DNA of 64,000 nucleotides from JANOYY01 sp043720395. GTDB lineage: Bacteria; Actinomycetota; Acidimicrobiia; Acidimicrobiales; JANYDT01. The translations under genes were made by a program, and so were the position numbers. The notes beneath the pieces are model-generated. The model did no database searches. It saw only the letters and a list, made by a program, of their open reading frames with translations, and was not told where the DNA came from. Shown here in pieces: positions 18,698-27,491 of the stretch. The stretch covers positions 1 through 64,000 of the forward strand of contig JAYSSR010000085.1 of assembly GCA_043720395.1 (NCBI GenBank), read 5' to 3'. Each line of letters begins with the position of its first letter. The first letter of the stretch is position 1.

Positions 18698-19164
18698 ACA
18701 CGCCGGCGTCCGACGCCGACCGTGGTGTTGTGCGTGCCCTCCTTGGACGCGACCCGAAGACCGAATTCGAGGTCTGTGTTCGTCATCGCGATGGCACACC
18801 AGTGGTGATCCGCAACGCGCCGTTTGAACGCGACGGCACGCCAATGCCCACGCGGTATTGGTTGCTCCCTTCGTCTCGTGCTGCCATCGCCATCGGCCGG
18901 ATCGAGTCGGGCGGAGGCGTGCGACGCGCCGAGGTAGAAGTTGCAACGTCCGACATCGAGGCAGCACATCGCGCGTATGCGATCGAGCGAGATGCTGCGA
19001 TCCCGGCCGATCACGTCGGGCCGCGACCGATGGGTGGCATAGGTGGTACCCGTCGCGGATGCAAGTGCCTCCACGCGCATTACGCGCATCTGCTCGCCGG
19101 TGGCGTCGATGCGGTCGGTACGTGGGTCGAAGCACAGCTGACGCCCGCGGAGCGAGACCGATGA
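18694..19164 (+). CDS. DUF501 family protein
   Basis: 156 residues from GTG 18694, chosen because GTGA overlaps the coxG stop; a GTG 24 nt earlier is in frame. Signatures: CVRHRDGTPVVIRNAPFERDGTPMPTRYWL, AIGRIESGGGVRRAEVEV, and MGGIGGTRRGCKCLHAHYAHLLAGG. In many actinobacteria DUF501 precedes ppx, as here (ATGA overlap with ppx). Function unknown; the conserved Cys/His cluster CKCLHAHYAH could bind metal. Confidence 0.87.
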   Translation: MNTPASDADRGVVRALLGRDPKTEFEVCVRHRDGTPVVIRNAPFERDGTPMPTRYWLLPSSRAAIAIGRIESGGGVRRAEVEVATSDIEAAHRAYAIERDAAIPADHVGPRPMGGIGGTRRGCKCLHAHYAHLLAGGVDAVGTWVEAQLTPAERDR

Positions 19165-20129
19165 CCAGCGCGCGCGCCACTGCGGCGATTGACCTTGGAA
19201 CCAACTCGACTCGCCTGCTCGTTTGTGGCGTGGACGGGTCGACGTTGGCCCGCCATTCAACCGTCACCGGACTTGGTCGCGGGCTGAACGATGGTGGCAG
19301 CGTCTTGTCGGCGGACGCGATCGAACGCACCGTCAATTGTCTGCGCGCCTATCGATTACTCCTCGAACAGCATGACGTTCAACTCGACCAAGCACGGGTG
19401 ATGGCCTTCGCTACTTCGGCCGCCCGCGATGCGACAAACCGTAATGACTTCTTCGACGCTGCTCACGCTGCCCTCGGTGTGCGGCCGGTGCTCCTGACGG
19501 GGGAGGAAGAAGGTCGCCTCGCCTTCGCCGGGGCAACTGCTGATCTCGAAGCGCGCCAGACCGAATTTGGCGAAGACGCGCTTGATCTGGTGCTCGACAT
19601 CGGAGGGGGATCGACCGAATTTGTCGTCGGCGTCACCGGTCAGCAACCAATCGGCGCATTCTCCGCTGACGCCGGGTGCGTACGCTTCACAGACAAGTAC
19701 CTGAGCGAGTTCGACCCGCCGGGTCCGGAGGCGCTGAGCGGTGCCGTGTCGGTAATGCGAGCCCACCTTGAAGACGTCGATCGAGATCTGCCCGCCGCAA
19801 AGCGAGCGACTCGTCTCATCGGCATCGCAGGTTCTGTCACGACCACCGCGGCGATCGAGATCGGTATATCCACGTACGCTCGCGACCGGATCCACCACTT
19901 CATGCTGACCCGCTCGGCCGCAGAAGACGTGTTTCGGACGCTCGCCATGGAGCGAGGCGCGGACCGAGCCGCGAACCCGGGACTGCCGCTCGACCGCGTC
20001 GACACGATCGTCGCCGGAGTGCTCATCCTCGTCACGGTGATGCGCCACTTCGAGTTCGACGAGTGTCTAGTCAGCGACAACGACACGCTTGACGGTGCAA
20101 TCGCACAGCTGCGCCGCACGGCAACCTGA
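19161..20129 (+). CDS. ppx: Ppx/GppA family exopolyphosphatase
   Basis: 322 residues, ASKHA fold. AAIDLGTNSTRLLVCGV (phosphate 1) is at residues 8-24 and LDIGGGSTEFVVGV (phosphate 2) near 138-151, with EEGRLAFAGA between them. Length is that of the short actinobacterial Ppx1/2 type without the C-terminal HD domain. Removes terminal phosphate from polyphosphate or (p)ppGpp-type substrates. Last gene of the overlapping run that starts with the geranylgeranyl-reductase-like gene. Confidence 0.9.
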   Translation: MTSARATAAIDLGTNSTRLLVCGVDGSTLARHSTVTGLGRGLNDGGSVLSADAIERTVNCLRAYRLLLEQHDVQLDQARVMAFATSAARDATNRNDFFDAAHAALGVRPVLLTGEEEGRLAFAGATADLEARQTEFGEDALDLVLDIGGGSTEFVVGVTGQQPIGAFSADAGCVRFTDKYLSEFDPPGPEALSGAVSVMRAHLEDVDRDLPAAKRATRLIGIAGSVTTTAAIEIGISTYARDRIHHFMLTRSAAEDVFRTLAMERGADRAANPGLPLDRVDTIVAGVLILVTVMRHFEFDECLVSDNDTLDGAIAQLRRTAT

Positions 20130-20159
20130 CCGCTGGGGCGAGGGCCGAGTAAGCCGGGT

Positions 20160-21470
20160 TCACGAAGTCGCAGGTGCGGCCGCGGCGGCCTTCGCTGCTG
20201 CTGCGCCTGGATCGGCCGTGCGCGCGGTCTTGGCCCAGCCGTTCTTCTTGGTCGCGATCCGACCGAGCGCTCGCAATCCCGAAACCATCCAGAAGTACAC
20301 ATAGATGTTGAAGATGTGGGTATCGACGAGGATGCGCCAAAAGGCCCGTCCCGGCGTGCGGAGCCAATACAGGTAGGCATAGACCCACGCGAGGGAGAAG
20401 CCGAATGCGTAGCCGAGCGGAAGACGCCACCAGCGTCCGATGATCCACTCCGCATGGCCGAGGCTCAACGCCTTCAAGAACAGCAGGAACGAGATGCCGC
20501 CGAGAGCGATCGTGAAGATCGACATGAGCACCATCACGATGGCACCGAGGAGGTGATAGCAGAGGTCGACGATGACTCGGGGCGACATGGGCGAGCGGAT
20601 GATGCCAGGGATGCAGTTCCAGCATTGGAGCTGGCCTTGGAACCAGCGGGTTCGCTGGCGGAGCAAACGTTTGAAGTCGGTCACTGCCTGCTGGTTCACG
20701 AACGCCGTTGGGCAGAACGTGTTGTACCAGCCCTTCGACATCATGTTGATACCGAGTTCCAAGTCCTCCGTGAGGTAGTCGGACCACGGCTCATCGCCCA
20801 ACGACATGAGGGCGGTGAGGCGAGTGAACTGGCCGTTTCCGCCGAGTCCTGCGGAGCCCGATCGGTTGCGAGCCTTCTGGAACATCTCCGTGAAGACAAC
20901 GAATTCAATGTCCTGCATGCGCGCCAGGAAGTTCTCGCCGGCGTTGTACATGCGCACCCCGATCTGGCACGCGCCGACCTTGGGATCGCGGAAGAACGGG
21001 GCCACCTCCGACAGGGTGTTCGGGTCGGGCCGTCCATCAGCGTCGACAACACCCACAATCACGTCGTCGAGCCGTCGGCCGTCGAGCAGGTCCGATTCGA
21101 GTAGGTACGCGAATGCGTTGTTGAGCGCGGCACCCTTGCCCTTCTGGCAATTCGGCGCGACGCGCTGGAGGAGCCAGACGTTCGGGTTCTCCTTCGCGCG
21201 TTCCTTCACGATGTCGCCGGTGGCGTCGTGGGACCCGTCGTCGATCACCATGATCGCCCGCGGTGGTCCGGGCAGGGTCGTCAGACGTTCGAGGGTGCGG
21301 TGAATCACCGCTTCCTCGTTCATGCATGGGACCATGAAGACGTAGAAGAGGTCCTCGGGCGCTGGAAGCGGCTGCGGAAGTCGCTTTCGAGCTTGCTGCG
21401 TAATGAATGCCCCGTACAGACAGGCGGAGATCACGAGGATGCTCGCGCCGATGTTCAGCCAGTGGATCAT
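20160..21470 (-). CDS. family 2 glycosyltransferase, processive membrane type
   Basis: 436 residues. One N-terminal membrane helix (3-23) precedes the GT-A domain: VPCMNEEAVIHRTLERL, VIDDGSHDAT, VDADGRPDPNTL, the catalytic TEDLELG and QRTRWFQGQ (the Q-x2-RW motif of processive synthases). Three or four C-terminal helices follow, then an Ala-rich tail. It probably polymerises or extrudes a cell-surface polysaccharide. The frame runs open to 21722, but the family-like N-terminus begins at 21470. It lies 11 bp downstream of the DivIVA-domain gene and is probably cotranscribed. Confidence 0.87.
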   Translation of the reverse strand: MIHWLNIGASILVISACLYGAFITQQARKRLPQPLPAPEDLFYVFMVPCMNEEAVIHRTLERLTTLPGPPRAIMVIDDGSHDATGDIVKERAKENPNVWLLQRVAPNCQKGKGAALNNAFAYLLESDLLDGRRLDDVIVGVVDADGRPDPNTLSEVAPFFRDPKVGACQIGVRMYNAGENFLARMQDIEFVVFTEMFQKARNRSGSAGLGGNGQFTRLTALMSLGDEPWSDYLTEDLELGINMMSKGWYNTFCPTAFVNQQAVTDFKRLLRQRTRWFQGQLQCWNCIPGIIRSPMSPRVIVDLCYHLLGAIVMVLMSIFTIALGGISFLLFLKALSLGHAEWIIGRWWRLPLGYAFGFSLAWVYAYLYWLRTPGRAFWRILVDTHIFNIYVYFWMVSGLRALGRIATKKNGWAKTARTADPGAAAAKAAAAAPATS

Positions 21471-21481
21471 CGTCGAAGTCC

Positions 21482-22138
21482 CTACACGGCCCGAACGAAC
21501 GGTAGGACGGACGCGTCGGTGTCTGGCGTCTCGCGGTTCGTATCGCTCGGCCCAATCATGGGGAGGTCGATCTCGGCCTGGCCCATTGCGACGGGGAGGA
21601 AACGGTCGATCAGCGACTGATTTTCGGTGTCCCGATCTCTCGGGGCAACGAGGGCTGGCAAGGACCAGTCGACCGGCGTGTTCGTCCGTTCCGCGGCTCG
21701 CCCCACGATGGACCGCGACCACGGGCGGCTTGCACCGCGCCGTTCGACCCGTTGACCGTGTTCGGATTGCTCCTGGCCTTCGCTCGGAAGGGCAGGCGCG
21801 AGCGACCGATGCGCGCTCCGGTCGATGAGACCGGTCCGCGCGGCGATCGCCTGGATTGCAAACGTGAGGTCTCGTACCGCTCGTTCGAGGTCCTTCATCG
21901 CAGAAGGTTCCTGCGATCGCAGTGCGACCTCGGTAAGGAGTGCTGCGGGTACCTGGGGCGCAGGCCCGACCGCTCCCGCAGCGGCGGACTCGTCCAGTGA
22001 ACGGTCGTTCAGACGCTCTTCAAGACGCCGGACGTCTTCGGCAACCGCCCGTAAGTAGGCGCGCACCTCCGCGCGGTCGTACCCGCGGAGGGTAGGAACG
22101 AACTCCTTGATCTCGATGTCGTCGGGGGCAAAGGTCAT
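21482..22138 (-). CDS. DivIVA domain-containing protein
   Basis: 218 residues. The N-terminus has the DivIVA core IEIKEFVPTLRGYDRAEVRA followed by YLRAVAEDVRRLEERL (coiled coil to about 45). The remainder is disordered and charged with a second short coiled stretch (MKDLERAVRDLTFAIQAI). DivIVA proteins mark curved membranes or poles and organise cell-wall growth. Located directly upstream of the glycosyltransferase gene, so the pair may couple polysaccharide synthesis to growth zones. Confidence 0.8.
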   Translation of the reverse strand: MTFAPDDIEIKEFVPTLRGYDRAEVRAYLRAVAEDVRRLEERLNDRSLDESAAAGAVGPAPQVPAALLTEVALRSQEPSAMKDLERAVRDLTFAIQAIAARTGLIDRSAHRSLAPALPSEGQEQSEHGQRVERRGASRPWSRSIVGRAAERTNTPVDWSLPALVAPRDRDTENQSLIDRFLPVAMGQAEIDLPMIGPSDTNRETPDTDASVLPFVRAV

Positions 22139-22376
22139 GCGCGGGTTTGGTTAGGGGGCACCACTTCTTCGGCAGTTTGGACGTGGGACTTTCGCCCGAT
22201 GTTTGGCTTGTCGCACGCCCGAACAGGTGAAGCGCCGTCGAGCGGCGGCCGGTTTCACTGGTTTTCGAGCGGCCGGCACTTTGCGTCCCTCGTTCGGAGC
22301 GGCATCGTCGATGGCTCCGCACCGCAACTGTCAGCAGTACCGCAAATTGCGGCCGCGAGGTGTCGAGCTAAGCGTT

Positions 22377-22628
22377 TCACGCCGGCTCGGATTCCTTGGC
22401 CTTGCGGGGGTCGGGGACTCTCGGGGTCCGGTGGTCAACATCGCGATGCATTGCAAGGGCCGCAATCGCGAGAACGGCCATGGAAATGAGCCAGATGCCC
22501 ATCAGCCCTTCGAAGGCCAGGAGGACGATTCGCAGTGCCGTCATCGTCCGGCCCGAACGGGTCAGAGCGAATGCGTTCACCGGTAGCAGCGCGGCCACCG
22601 TGCATTTCCAGCCTCCGATTCGGTACAT
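22377..22628 (-). CDS. small membrane protein, hypothetical
   Basis: 83 residues from the ATG at 22628, preceded by GGGAG at good spacing. One weak hydrophobic stretch (residues 8-20) and a strong helix (about 31-55: LRIVLLAFEGLMGIWLISMA), then a charged, Pro-rich tail. A shorter 55-residue version from ATG 22544 lacks a ribosome site. No family recognised. The 238 bp between this gene and the DivIVA start holds no convincing gene. Confidence 0.5.
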   Translation of the reverse strand: MYRIGGWKCTVAALLPVNAFALTRSGRTMTALRIVLLAFEGLMGIWLISMAVLAIAALAMHRDVDHRTPRVPDPRKAKESEPA

Positions 22629-22806
22629 GGCACACTCCCGTGACGGCTCGACCCTGCGTGGAGCGCAATCCATACTTCGACCACGTAGAGCGGCATCTTG
22701 AGGGATGTTGGCACTCTTCGTGGTAGGACGCGAGGCTCATTTCTCGCTTCACGACGCCGTGCTCCACAGTTTCGCCCCACCGTCGGGAGCAGTGATTCCG
22801 AGGCGT

Positions 22807-23409
22807 TCAGGGCCGCAGGGCGTCGAAACCCACGCCTGCCTCGTGCAGCAACTCGCCGAGTTCCACGACAGGTAATCCAGTGACGTTGGTGACGCTGCCC
22901 TTGATGCTGCGAATGAGCGTGGCACCGCGTCCCTGAATCGCGTAAGCGCCGGCCTTGCCGTGCGGTTCGCCGGTTGCGACGTACCGTGCGATGTCCTCGT
23001 CGCTCAGATCCGCGAAGACAACGGTGGTCCGCACGACCCGTGACGTCGTCGCTTCCCCGCATATCGAAACGGCGATTCCGGTGAACACGTCGTGCGGGCG
23101 TCCGGACAATCGGCGCAGAATCGTTGTGGCATCAGCATCGTCGGTCGGTTTTCCTACGATGTCACCGTCGACGACGACGGTTGTGTCGGCGGCAATTACT
23201 ATTTCGTTCGCAGCACCACGGACTGCGATCGCCTTCTCCCGTGCGAGGCGTTCTACGTAGAACGCAGGTGCCTCGCCAGCGTGTGGCGTCTCATCGATAT
23301 CGGCGGGCCGAGCCTCGAAGGCGAGTCCAAGATCTTCGAGAAACGCCCTTCGACGCGGCGACCCTGAGGCCAGCACGACCCTCAACCGAGTTGCCCGTTC
23401 AGCCGCCAT
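22807..23409 (-). CDS. maf: Maf family nucleotide pyrophosphatase
   Basis: 200 residues. Starts RLRVVLASGSPRRRAFLEDLG (S-x-SPRR motif), then ADIDETPHAGEAP, ADTTVVVDGDIVGKPTDDADA and a late GEPHGKAGAYAIQGRGATLI, the complete Maf pattern for hydrolysing non-canonical or modified NTPs. It overlaps the dus gene by 11 bp and is therefore cotranscribed. The long upstream extension of the frame to 23871 is antisense-like and belongs to the dus coding region. Confidence 0.93.
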   Translation of the reverse strand: MAAERATRLRVVLASGSPRRRAFLEDLGLAFEARPADIDETPHAGEAPAFYVERLAREKAIAVRGAANEIVIAADTTVVVDGDIVGKPTDDADATTILRRLSGRPHDVFTGIAVSICGEATTSRVVRTTVVFADLSDEDIARYVATGEPHGKAGAYAIQGRGATLIRSIKGSVTNVTGLPVVELGELLHEAGVGFDALRP

Positions 23410-24583
23410 CGGCGAGCGCCTCGGCGTCGGCGGACGGTGGGGTCGCGTCGTCGAGGTTGTCGAGATACCCATAGGGCAGGTGGACCTTGCGCGGGCCGTT
23501 CGTATGGCCCCTTGGTAGGCGTCGATTTTCGGGCGGTAGCTCGACGGTTGGGTCGAGCGTGGCGAGCAGATCGTCGAGATGGGTGAGCGACTCCACGAGG
23601 CCGAGTTCGCGCCTGATCGCCGGGCCGACCGGGTAGCCGGTGAGGTACCAGCCCGCGTGCTTGCGGAAGTCGCGGATGCCCTTGTCGTAGGCACGGAACT
23701 CACCGGGTGGGCGGGCGGGGAATTGCTCGAAGAACTCGACCAACCTCGTGGCGTGCTCGCGCATGACGCTGATGACTTCGCCGAGCCGCGGACTCGGTGC
23801 CGCTTCCTTGCCTGCCAGCACGTTGGCGAGGTCGCCGAACAGCCATGGCTTGCCGAGACAGCCGCGCCCAACGACCACGCCGTCGCAGCCGGTCTCGGCG
23901 AGCATCGCGATCGCGTCGTCGGCGTCCCAGATGTCGCCGTTGCCGAGCACCGGGATGCTCGTGACGGCCTGCTTCAGTTCCGCGATCGCGTTCCAGTCGG
24001 CACGCCCGGAGTAGAGCTGCTCGGCCGTACGCGCATGAAGGGCCACCGCGGCGACGCCCTCCTCCTCGCCGATCCGACCCGCGTCGAGGAAGGTGAGGAG
24101 TTCGTCGTCGATGCCCTTGCGGAACTTGATCGTGACCGGGACGCGTCCGCCCGACTCCGCCGTCGCCGCCTCGACCGCGGCGCGCACGATCGACCGGAAG
24201 AGGTTCTTCTTCAGCGGCACCGCCGACCCGCCACCGTTGCGCGTGACCTTCGGGGCCGGACAGCCGAAGTTCATATCGATGTGGTCGACGCGTCCCTCAG
24301 CAACGAGCACCCGCACGGCCTCGCCGAGCGAGACGGGTTCCGTGCCGTAGAGCTGGATGCTGCGCGGGGTCTCGTCGGGTCCGAACTGGATCATCCGCAT
24401 GGTCCGACGTCCACCACCCGTGACGGCCCGAGCCATGACCATCTCGCTCACGTAGAGGCCCGCTCCGTAGCGTCGACAGAGCGAGCGGAACGGCGAGTTC
24501 GTGACGCCCGCCATCGGCGCGAGAACGACGGGGACGTCGACCGTGATCGGTCCAATGTGCAGGGGGCGGATGGTCGGAACCAT
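23399..24583 (-). CDS. dusB: tRNA-dihydrouridine synthase
   Basis: 394 residues. FMN-dependent TIM barrel that reduces uridines in the tRNA D loop. Signatures: VLAPMAGVTNSPFRSLCRRY, DMNFGCPAPKVTRNGGGSA with the catalytic Cys, HARTAEQLYSGRADW, VLGNGDIWDADDAIAML and VVGRGCLGKPWLFGDL. About 50 residues longer than E. coli DusB because of a C-terminal extension rich in Pro and charged residues. First gene of the dus-maf pair. Confidence 0.92.
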   Translation of the reverse strand: MVPTIRPLHIGPITVDVPVVLAPMAGVTNSPFRSLCRRYGAGLYVSEMVMARAVTGGGRRTMRMIQFGPDETPRSIQLYGTEPVSLGEAVRVLVAEGRVDHIDMNFGCPAPKVTRNGGGSAVPLKKNLFRSIVRAAVEAATAESGGRVPVTIKFRKGIDDELLTFLDAGRIGEEEGVAAVALHARTAEQLYSGRADWNAIAELKQAVTSIPVLGNGDIWDADDAIAMLAETGCDGVVVGRGCLGKPWLFGDLANVLAGKEAAPSPRLGEVISVMREHATRLVEFFEQFPARPPGEFRAYDKGIRDFRKHAGWYLTGYPVGPAIRRELGLVESLTHLDDLLATLDPTVELPPENRRLPRGHTNGPRKVHLPYGYLDNLDDATPPSADAEALADGG

Positions 24584-24686
24584 GGGTCCAGTCTCTCGCA
24601 CTGCGTCCGGGCGCGTGTTCAGCGATGTTCTTGCTGCGCGCTGGCGGCGACTGAAACCCTCGGACGAAGGCGGAGACGCCATGCAT

Positions 24687-25062
24687 GGGAGGGGGGATGG
24701 TGACGTGTTTGCCGCCTTTGCGAACGATCGCCAGTGTGCGGTGGCCGCGGTCCATGCCCATCGATTCGATGTCGGCGCCGAGCGCCTCGCTGATTCGAAG
24801 TCCGTTGAGGGCGAGGAGCGAGATCAGCGCTGGTCGCGAGCGGAACCCAACCCGGCCTGCACAAGTAGGCCACCGAGTTGGTTGCGATCGAGGCCAAGAG
24901 CGGGTGGGCCGTCGTCGGGCGACGGTGGATCGCATTCCGCCGTCGGCTTCCATGGTCCGTCCGAAGATTTCCAGGTGGGCTCGGCGGACCTCCAGCAATC
25001 GCAAGTCGTTGGTGGTCCTGCACGGCGACCAGTCCAACGACCGTAACGCTCGGGAGCTGACG
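24687..25062 (-). pseudogene. decayed tyrosine recombinase (integrase)
   Basis: Three recognisable pieces lie in different frames. First, LRLLEVRRAHLEIFGRTMEA then STVARR (upstream end, about 24910-24995). Second, LGLDRNQLGGLLVQAGLGS, read from 24845-24898. Third, ALISLLALNGLRISEALGAD then GHRTLAIVRKGGKHVTIP (about 24687-24832), which is the catalytic Arg-I region of an XerD-type recombinase. The first two pieces are joined at a deletion of roughly 35 codons between two Arg-Arg stretches; the second and third differ in frame by a single missing base near 24832. Everything after HVTIP, including HxxR and the Tyr, is absent. A dead relic of a mobile element or phage. Confidence 0.75.
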
Positions 25063-25085
25063 CGTCGGGTGAGGCGTCGGGTCGG

Positions 25086-25370
25086 TCAGGCGACGTCGAG
25101 GTAACGGCGAAGCGCTTCGCGGATCACGTCGCTCGCGGTCGTGTGATCGTTGACGGCTCGCTCTTCGACCGCGGCGCGAAGGGTGGCATCGAGTCGGACA
25201 GGAACGACGTCGGCGGGCCCGCCAGCGAGTGCTGGGCGTCCGCGGCGGCGTGGTTTGAGCGTGGCGAGGTCGATGTCACCGGCGACCTCGTCGGCGAGGG
25301 CGTCGATGTCGGCGTCTGAGAGTACGCGCCCGGACTTGGTGACGTAGGGCTTGGTTGGGGGTGTGGTCAT
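25086..25370 (-). CDS. ribbon-helix-helix (CopG-like) antitoxin
   Basis: 94 residues. The C-terminal ribbon-helix-helix motif is VVPVRLDATLRAAVEERAVN followed by TASDVIREALRRYL; the N-terminal half is acidic (SDADIDALADEVAGDIDLATL), as expected for a toxin-binding arm. Its ATG overlaps the stop of the upstream toxin-like frame (ATGA), so the two were a coupled pair. The upstream partner is frameshifted while this gene is intact. It probably binds the palindrome at 25631-25651. Confidence 0.75.
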   Translation of the reverse strand: MTTPPTKPYVTKSGRVLSDADIDALADEVAGDIDLATLKPRRRGRPALAGGPADVVPVRLDATLRAAVEERAVNDHTTASDVIREALRRYLDVA

Positions 25371-25628
25371 GTCAGAGGTCTCCTTTGCGGGAGCAGGTTG
25401 TGAAACGTCGGCCGAAGCGCCATGGCATGTATGACAAGTTCGCGGTCGTCGGCGAGCGACAGGATGATCACTTCGAGGAGTTTGGCCATCACTGCGAGGG
25501 CCGATCACTAGCACCTTCGGCGGATCAGCGTCGGGGTCCATGTCGACGACGACCAGCGCGTGCTCGACAGTGTGGGTCACTTCGTCTGCGTCGATGCCGT
25601 GTCGAGCCGCTGATCGATGAAACTCCAC
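25367..25628 (-). pseudogene. frameshifted toxin gene partner of the RHH antitoxin
   Basis: Starts at GTG 25628 as EFHRSAARHGIDADEVTHTV and VVVDMDPDADPPKVLVIGP, a pattern of small toxin-like proteins next to RHH antitoxins. Near 25484-25487 one extra base shifts the frame; in the next frame the protein continues KLLEVIILSLADDRELVIHA then MALRPTFHNLLPQ and stops exactly at the antitoxin start (ATGA). A single-base insertion at GGCC explains the break. A sequencing error is possible, but the neighbouring integrase is also broken. Confidence 0.65.
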
Positions 25629-25630
25629 CG

Positions 25631-25651
25631 ATTAATCGTATTACGACTAAT
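25631..25651. promoter_or_regulatory. palindromic operator upstream of the toxin-antitoxin pair
   Basis: ATTAATCGTA, T, TACGACTAAT: 10-bp arms matching at 9 of 10 positions in an AT-rich island, ending 2 bp before the toxin GTG. Typical size and position for autoregulation by an RHH antitoxin. Its closeness to the start codon leaves no room for a ribosome site, suggesting a leaderless transcript or a start further inside. Confidence 0.55.
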
Positions 25652-25813
25652 GGTCGCAGGTCAAGCCCCGGGGTCGGTTGGCGCGGCGCTGGCACACGTC
25701 TCGGGCCGAAGTGGGCGGATCGACGCGCTGATCGACCCAGCCGCGTTGTAGGCACCGCACGCTCCCGGCGAGATGCAGCGCACCTCGCGACATGGGGGCA
25801 CCGACACGACCAC

Positions 25814-27325
25814 TCAGGCGGCGTCGGCCTCCGGCGTGGGCTCGCCGTTCGGATCGGGTTCGAGTCGTGGTCGTCGTGGGAGTGCTCGGAGACGTTCCTT
25901 GGCCCTCGCCACGTTGCGGTGGTCCTCCGCAGACATCCCGGTAGCGGCACGCTGCACCCCGACCAACGCTTCGACGATCACCGCGTTCTCACGGGCACGA
26001 CGGACCGGGTCGATGGTGCGGACGGGCCGGTCCGGGTTGAACAATCTCCCGGGGTCTGGTGGCGGCAACGATGTGTACGTGATCCCGTCGTCACCGGTCA
26101 CATCCAACCGACCATCGGAATGCAATACGAGTCTCTCGCCGTACTGGTGCACACGGTGATGATGGCGATTACAGAGCAAGACGCAGTTTGATATTGCGTG
26201 AACACCGCCGTTCTCCCAATACCTTATGTGATGAATATTCGACCATGCTGCCGGACGATCACATCCCTTGTACCGGCAATGTCGATCCCTCGCGATGACC
26301 GCTCGACGCAATGCATGAGGCACGGTCCGCGACGGTCGACCCACATCCAAGATCACCGACTCCGACTTCAGGACACGGGTCAGGATGCAGTCGCACAGGT
26401 ACCGGTCAATCGTCGGTCCGTTGAGCCACATGCCCGACGATGCCATCCCGCCACCACGGCGACGCTTCCGACCTGACGGTGCCGTATACCGGCCCGACGA
26501 CTTCCACCTCGGCTCGTCCGCCTCGTCGTCGTCGTCGTCATCATCATCGCCGTGGTCGTGACCCTCGACGAGATCATCGACATCAACAATGACCTGCACG
26601 TGCGGACGTTGCCCGTGCACCATCGTCTTGCCCTGATTGTCCAACCAGAACCGTGCGATCGACGTCAACGCATCCGCTCGACGCTGACCCATCGACCGGG
26701 TCTCCTCCTTGCCGTCCCAATCCGACTGGGAGACCGCTTCGATCGCTTCGGACACAACCGCGCCCTGTTCCGGGGTCAACGTTCCTTTGAGCATCCACTC
26801 GCTGTCACCAACCGGGAGCACGAACAGGTCACGGCGTTCCTCAACATCGGAACCGTCCTTGTCTGCGGTCGCGGCATCTGCGGTGCGGTACCACTGGCCC
26901 ATCAACGTCGACAACTGATCGACCGGCAACTTGTCGCCTGCCGCCAGCAGACCGGCCTCGTGTTCATCGAACAACAACGCGGTTCGTTTCGTACGAACCC
27001 GCGAGAACTCTCTCGCCTGCGACAACGACAACGTGCCATCCGCGAGACGCGGTCCGACCAGCGTGGTGGACGCCAACCGTTGTGCCGACGTGATCCACCC
27101 ACGCGCTTCACGACGCGAACGGCGACAACGATCCGCGAAGAAATCCGTCGGCGACAACCCCGTTTCTGCTTGCACGCCACCCTTGCGAACCGCCTCAACG
27201 AGGCCCGTCAGCCAGCGTCCTTCCAGTCGGTCGATCAGCGCGCGAACCTCGACGAGTTCTTCTAAACCGATGACGCGAGTGTCCGAATCACCGTCAAACA
27301 ACGCTCGAAGGGTCTCGACAACCAT
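25814..27325 (-). CDS. DUF222 / HNH endonuclease (13E12-repeat family type)
   Basis: 503 residues. The N-terminal two-thirds is the DUF222 region (ALIDRLEGRWLTGLVEAVRK, AGLLAAGDKLPVDQLSTLMG), interrupted by an acidic run DHGDDDDDDDDEADE near 265. The HNH nuclease domain, about 345-400, reads HCRYKGCDRPAAWSNIHHIRYW and NCVLLCNRHHHRVHQYG with all metal-binding residues. These proteins are common, often multicopy, in actinobacteria and may act on DNA in mobility or damage responses. A LexA-like box lies 33 bp upstream. The gene sits beside the broken integrase. Confidence 0.85.
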   Translation of the reverse strand: MVVETLRALFDGDSDTRVIGLEELVEVRALIDRLEGRWLTGLVEAVRKGGVQAETGLSPTDFFADRCRRSRREARGWITSAQRLASTTLVGPRLADGTLSLSQAREFSRVRTKRTALLFDEHEAGLLAAGDKLPVDQLSTLMGQWYRTADAATADKDGSDVEERRDLFVLPVGDSEWMLKGTLTPEQGAVVSEAIEAVSQSDWDGKEETRSMGQRRADALTSIARFWLDNQGKTMVHGQRPHVQVIVDVDDLVEGHDHGDDDDDDDDEADEPRWKSSGRYTAPSGRKRRRGGGMASSGMWLNGPTIDRYLCDCILTRVLKSESVILDVGRPSRTVPHALRRAVIARDRHCRYKGCDRPAAWSNIHHIRYWENGGVHAISNCVLLCNRHHHRVHQYGERLVLHSDGRLDVTGDDGITYTSLPPPDPGRLFNPDRPVRTIDPVRRARENAVIVEALVGVQRAATGMSAEDHRNVARAKERLRALPRRPRLEPDPNGEPTPEADAA

Positions 27326-27357
27326 GAACAGACTCTACCACACAACGAACTCAGTAT

Positions 27358-27371
27358 CGAACATATATTCG
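27358..27371. promoter_or_regulatory. candidate SOS (LexA) box
   Basis: CGAACATATATTCG matches the actinobacterial LexA pattern CGAAC-N4-GTTCG with one mismatch (A for G). It lies 33 bp upstream of the HNH gene in an AT-rich patch. LexA control of some 13E12-family genes is known in mycobacteria; here it is an inference from the motif. Confidence 0.5.
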
Positions 27372-27491
27372 GCTCTGTTGAGCGGCCGCACTGATGCCGC
27401 ATTCAGATTGTCGGCTTCGCAGTTTAGATTCAATTGGGCCTGTCGGTCCGGCGCCGGGCGAGCGCGAACGAACATCCTCGCATCGACCAAC

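Noticed and set aside
17462..19336. 624-codon open frame on the minus strand
   Set aside because: Runs antisense through the MobA-like, coxG and DUF501 genes, all of which have clear domains; a GC-bias shadow.
22203..22586. 127-codon plus-strand frame near the small membrane protein gene
   Set aside because: Overlaps the minus-strand gene that has a ribosome site and membrane helix; product is Arg-rich without pattern.
25650..25751. 33-codon plus-strand frame starting at the toxin-antitoxin palindrome
   Set aside because: No ribosome site, short and without a recognisable family; its start overlaps the operator.
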